DNA of 8,228 nucleotides from Thiobacillaceae bacterium. Lineage in GTDB: Bacteria; Pseudomonadota; Gammaproteobacteria; Burkholderiales; Thiobacillaceae. Positions 5,851 to 8,228 of this stretch are shown in pieces; position 1 is the stretch's first letter; each line of letters starts with the position of its first letter. The position numbers and the translations under genes are program-made. The stretch spans positions 1 through 8,228 of the forward strand of contig JAAPAA010000102.1 of assembly GCA_012274165.1 (NCBI GenBank), written 5' to 3'. Below the pieces are notes generated by a model, which saw only the letters and a list, made by a program, of their open reading frames with translations, searched no databases and was not told the DNA's origin.

Positions 5851-7578
5851 CTAGGCGAGAATTTGGTATTCTGGTGAAGCCATTACCAGGAAGATCGCCG
5901 CGCCCACACGGTTGAGCGCGCCAACGGTCGTCGAGGCCGGGATGGAGGCAAGCACGGGCTGGATGGTCGCGAGGGTCGCCGCGGACAATTGGCCAGCGGC
6001 CATCAGTACATTGATGCGGTCAAGCAAGGCGGCCGGATCTGGGGCTACGGCAAGCTCGGCACTGTAGTCCGCCACGACGTCGCCGGCGCCCGAGGCGATC
6101 ACGCGCTGCATGTAGTTGAGGTACCCCGCCACCGACGACTCGTCCACCAGTTGCAATTCGGGAGCCAGCAGCCCTTGCGCGTTCAACGGCGTGCCGGGTG
6201 GCGTGTAGTCCGGGGCGAAAAAGTTGAACACGGAGGGCGCCCTCAGCGGACTTTGGCCCAGGCGGCTGTTGGGGTCGCTCGTATCGCCAATCGCCCAGGT
6301 TCCGCCGGCCGATGTCGCTTTGAAGGTTCGGGCCCATTGAATCAGGCGAAGGATGGGTTCCCGCACCCGACCGATGGCGGTCGTCGCGCGCTGGCGCGCC
6401 TCGGCGTCCAGGAGCACGGCCTTGACGACGGCCTTGAGGTTGCCCCGCACTCCCGTGCCGTCGTTGGCAAAGACCGCAGCGACACGGCCCACGTAGGCGG
6501 GAGATGGATTGCTTGAAACCAGCCGCTGGATCATGCGCCTGGCTACGAAGGGCGGCAGGTTCGGATGGGCGAACAGTGTGTCCAGGATGATCTTGAGGGA
6601 CGAGACCGTATCGGTACCGGCCGGCACCGTCACGCCAAGGAAACTCGTAGCCGTGGTTTGGTGGTTGGCCGGAACGGGAATCATCGGCACCTGGGCGTAG
6701 CCCGTCGTGGTCGTGGTCGCCCCAAAGTCCCATCCGGTGAATGCGGCGGCCAGGCCCGTAACGTCGTCTTGGGTGTAGGTGGCAATGGGCTGGCCATTGG
6801 CCAGTTTGAGCGTGCCGTCCATGTTGATCTGATACAGCCCAATGGTGAAGAGCTGCATCACCTCGCGCGCATAGTTCTCGTCGGGATGCCGGTTGGTCAC
6901 CGCATCCGCCTTCTGGCTGCGCTTGAGATTGAGGTATTCACCCATCCCGGGCGACAACGTGACGGCCTGGAGTAGATCGCGGAAGTTGCCCAGGCAGTTG
7001 GCCTCGAGAAGGTCCATGTAGGCAGCCGCGACGAATTGGCGCCAGGGGATCGGCAGGCCAAGGACCGAGACCACGAAGTGTTCCGTCCAGAACAAGGCGA
7101 TGCGCTGGCGTACACCGTTGCCTGACCCGATGAGGTGGTGCCACAGCACGTTGTCCATGCCAGCTTGCGAGTTCTGATTGGTCGAGGCGTCGTAGCCATT
7201 TGCGACGAGCCAGTCATAGCGGCTTTGGCCGCTGGCCACCTGAAACTGCTGGTCGAGCCAGGTGCTGAATCCAGCGGCCTGGACGGCGGCAATATCGGCA
7301 TCGCTGGCGTTGAGCGACGCCTGCTGCAAGAAGCGCGCGGCCTCCTGCCGGGTGATCGCCGCCACCGGCGGGATCGGGAGTGGCGAGCCGTCCGTGGTGC
7401 CGGAGCCCCCACCGCCACAGGCAGTCAGCGCCAGCGGCGCGATGACCGGCAGCGCAACGCCGGCGTCGAGGACCTGTTTTTCGGGAGGGGTGCCCCGAAC
7501 TACCCTTGGAGTGCCGACTTCGCCAGGTGAATCTGTGTAATGAGCCGATTGAACGCGGCCGAATTCAGTGATTTGCAC
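5851..7578 (-). CDS. DUF1800 family protein, putative lipoprotein
   Basis: 575 residues from a GTG start at 7578, with AAGGGA 8-9 bases before it; no ATG gives the same frame before the conserved part. A lipobox-like LTAC (C54) follows the hydrophobic run AGVALPVIAPLA and precedes a glycine/serine linker, so a lipid-anchored envelope protein is likely. The DUF1800 body (about 75-575) shows the typical LFWTEHFVVS, RHPDENYAREVMQLFTIG, FTGWDF and FVARRMIQRLVSSNPSPAYV blocks, and ends with MASPEYQ. The function is unknown; the family is nearly always encoded next to DUF1501, as here. Odd point: 53 residues lie before the lipobox cysteine, and just before the hydrophobic run stands PPEKQVLD where related proteins, as I recall them, carry an arginine-rich n-region. 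The start or the 5' end may have been altered. Confidence 0.9.
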   Translation of the reverse strand: MQITEFGRVQSAHYTDSPGEVGTPRVVRGTPPEKQVLDAGVALPVIAPLALTACGGGGSGTTDGSPLPIPPVAAITRQEAARFLQQASLNASDADIAAVQAAGFSTWLDQQFQVASGQSRYDWLVANGYDASTNQNSQAGMDNVLWHHLIGSGNGVRQRIALFWTEHFVVSVLGLPIPWRQFVAAAYMDLLEANCLGNFRDLLQAVTLSPGMGEYLNLKRSQKADAVTNRHPDENYAREVMQLFTIGLYQINMDGTLKLANGQPIATYTQDDVTGLAAAFTGWDFGATTTTTGYAQVPMIPVPANHQTTATSFLGVTVPAGTDTVSSLKIILDTLFAHPNLPPFVARRMIQRLVSSNPSPAYVGRVAAVFANDGTGVRGNLKAVVKAVLLDAEARQRATTAIGRVREPILRLIQWARTFKATSAGGTWAIGDTSDPNSRLGQSPLRAPSVFNFFAPDYTPPGTPLNAQGLLAPELQLVDESSVAGYLNYMQRVIASGAGDVVADYSAELAVAPDPAALLDRINVLMAAGQLSAATLATIQPVLASIPASTTVGALNRVGAAIFLVMASPEYQILA

Positions 7579-7647
7579 GTCTCAGTTCCCTTCTTGCTCT
7601 TCTCATTCCAATCGCTGGCCGAGCGTCCACGTGTTCTCTATTGCCGA

Positions 7648-7797
7648 TTACTTGCCAGTTTGACGGCTGATCTGTTGGGTCAACGTTTTTTGCTCTAGCT
7701 TGGCGATGTGTGTGCCGTTCTGGGCGGCCGTAAGCCGCTCCTGTCGGCGAATCTGGCGGTCCTCCTTGTGAAGTTTGGCCGCTTGTGTCCTGCTCAT
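7648..7797 (-). CDS. Small basic hypothetical protein (49 aa)
   Basis: 49 residues, chosen start ATG at 7797 because GGAAGGTGAG lies immediately before it; the same frame extends to a TTG at 7860 without a good site. The sequence is rich in Lys, Arg and Gln and predicted helical, with no membrane segment or signal peptide. The pattern RQIRRQERLTAAQNGTHIAKLEQKTLTQQISRQ recalls, from memory, the repeats of small betaproteobacterial periplasmic proteins (RQQ.RI..GV.SG.LT..E type), but the export signal is missing, so it may be the end of a longer ancestor. It lies 69 bases upstream of the DUF1800 gene on the same strand and could be its first cotranscribed gene. No function is proposed. Confidence 0.5.
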   Translation of the reverse strand: MSRTQAAKLHKEDRQIRRQERLTAAQNGTHIAKLEQKTLTQQISRQTGK

Positions 7798-7860
7798 CTC
7801 ACCTTCCTTCACTTTGTGATTCTCCTTCGCTTGGCTGCAGGGGACATCCAGGTATGCCAA

Positions 7861-8152
7861 CTACCGTAACGGCACGTGCGGGAATGTGTTGACGCCGCCA
7901 GTGTGTCGTGAAGGTAAAGAGGTTCGACCTGTGCTTTACATTTTGTCGCCGGAGGCCGGCAACAGCGCTCAGGCCCATTCGCCGAAATGATCTAGCCGGC
8001 ACATCCCTGCGGTTGCCAGATTCGATCCGCGGTCCGCACTTGCCTGTACAGCCGTCGGTGAATGGGCTCTGGGCGAACATGCGCTCGCGACTGCGGATTC
8101 AACCGGTCGATGCAACACACTAGAAACTGCGTAAGCAGAAGGAGTGTTGCAG
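7861..8152. other. Gene-poor stretch before the IS30-type transposase
   Basis: About 290 bases without a recognisable gene. Open frames on both strands here lack ribosome sites and recognisable motifs. The last 40 bases belong to the leader of the IS30-type gene and probably contain that element's left end, whose exact border cannot be seen. Confidence 0.4.
8111..8151 (+). promoter_or_regulatory. Inverted repeat flanking the ribosome site of the IS30-type gene
   Basis: TGCAACAC (8111-8118) and GTGTTGCA (8144-8151) are perfect complements 25 bases apart. The right arm ends one base before the ATG and takes in the last base of the AAGGAG ribosome site (8139-8144). Folding of the mRNA could hinder translation initiation, or the repeat may be part of the element's end. 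Both readings are inference. Confidence 0.4.
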
Positions 8153-8228
8153 ATGAAGTATCGAACGCGGACCTACTACACAGACGGTCAGAAGGCTCTG
8201 ATGTGGGAGCGCTGGAAGCAAGGTGAGA
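8153..8228 (+). CDS. IS30-family transposase, N-terminal start only
   Basis: Only the first 25 residues are inside the window (MKYRTRTYYTDGQKALMWER and five more). AAGGAG at 8139-8144 supports the start with an 8-base spacer. The opening matches, from recall, the N-terminus of proteobacterial IS30-family transposases, which start with a helix-turn-helix of the form YYT..QKALMW.RW..GE. Catalytic DDE residues would lie beyond the window, so intactness cannot be judged. It marks an IS at the right end of the segment. Confidence 0.7.
   Translation, partial: MKYRTRTYYTDGQKALMWERWKQGE

Noticed and set aside
7799..8080. Minus-strand frame of 93 codons upstream of the 49-aa gene
   Set aside because: No ribosome site, arginine-rich composition typical of random GC-rich frames, no motif, and it overlaps the start region of the small gene.
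1..8228. CRISPR array, tRNA or rRNA genes
   Set aside because: No regularly spaced repeats and no recognisable tRNA or rRNA segments were seen on reading through both strands.

Overview
The window is GC-rich DNA of proteobacterial character, most likely from a betaproteobacterium. That guess rests on gene content (octaheme cytochrome with a b-type membrane cytochrome, a BigR/SqrR-like ArsR regulator, a DUF1800/DUF1501 pair, IS110/IS1111- and IS30-type transposases) and on base composition; no rRNA or marker gene is present. It reads as a chromosomal or plasmid accessory segment shaped by insertion sequences.

Left part, + strand (1-2028): the 3' end of a multiheme c-type cytochrome of the octaheme tetrathionate reductase type overlaps by 4 bases (ATGA) a four-helix cytochrome b561-type membrane subunit. 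Together they look like a periplasmic redox enzyme and its quinone-linked membrane partner. After a 243-base gap holding two dyads comes a 114-residue ArsR-family repressor. Its only cysteines besides C17 are C33 and C99, which have the 66-residue spacing of the persulfide-sensing pair in BigR/SqrR. This suggests sulfur-responsive control of the neighbourhood.

Middle (2029-4468): about 320 bases with no convincing gene, then an apparently intact IS1111-type element of the IS110 family. It has a 340-residue DEDD/serine transposase, 14-bp perfect sub-terminal inverted repeats at 2348-2361 and 3708-3721, and about 240 bases of 3' non-coding DNA where the guide (bridge/seeker) RNA of this group is expected. 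Its right edge abuts a sequence resembling the terminus of another IS. Next come a 5'-truncated SGNH-hydrolase gene (minus strand) and a roughly 150-bp scrap of a different IS110-family transposase (plus strand).

Right part, minus strand (4467-7797): a transcription-ordered set of a 49-residue basic small protein, a DUF1800 putative lipoprotein with an odd N-terminus, and a Tat-exported DUF1501 protein. The latter two are closely coupled (10-base gap). The SGNH remnant lies downstream in the same direction, so it may once have belonged to the same cluster. The DUF1501 stop codon coincides with the edge of the IS scrap, so its last residues may be altered. The window closes with about 290 bases of gene-poor DNA and the start of an IS30-type transposase on the + strand (from 8153).
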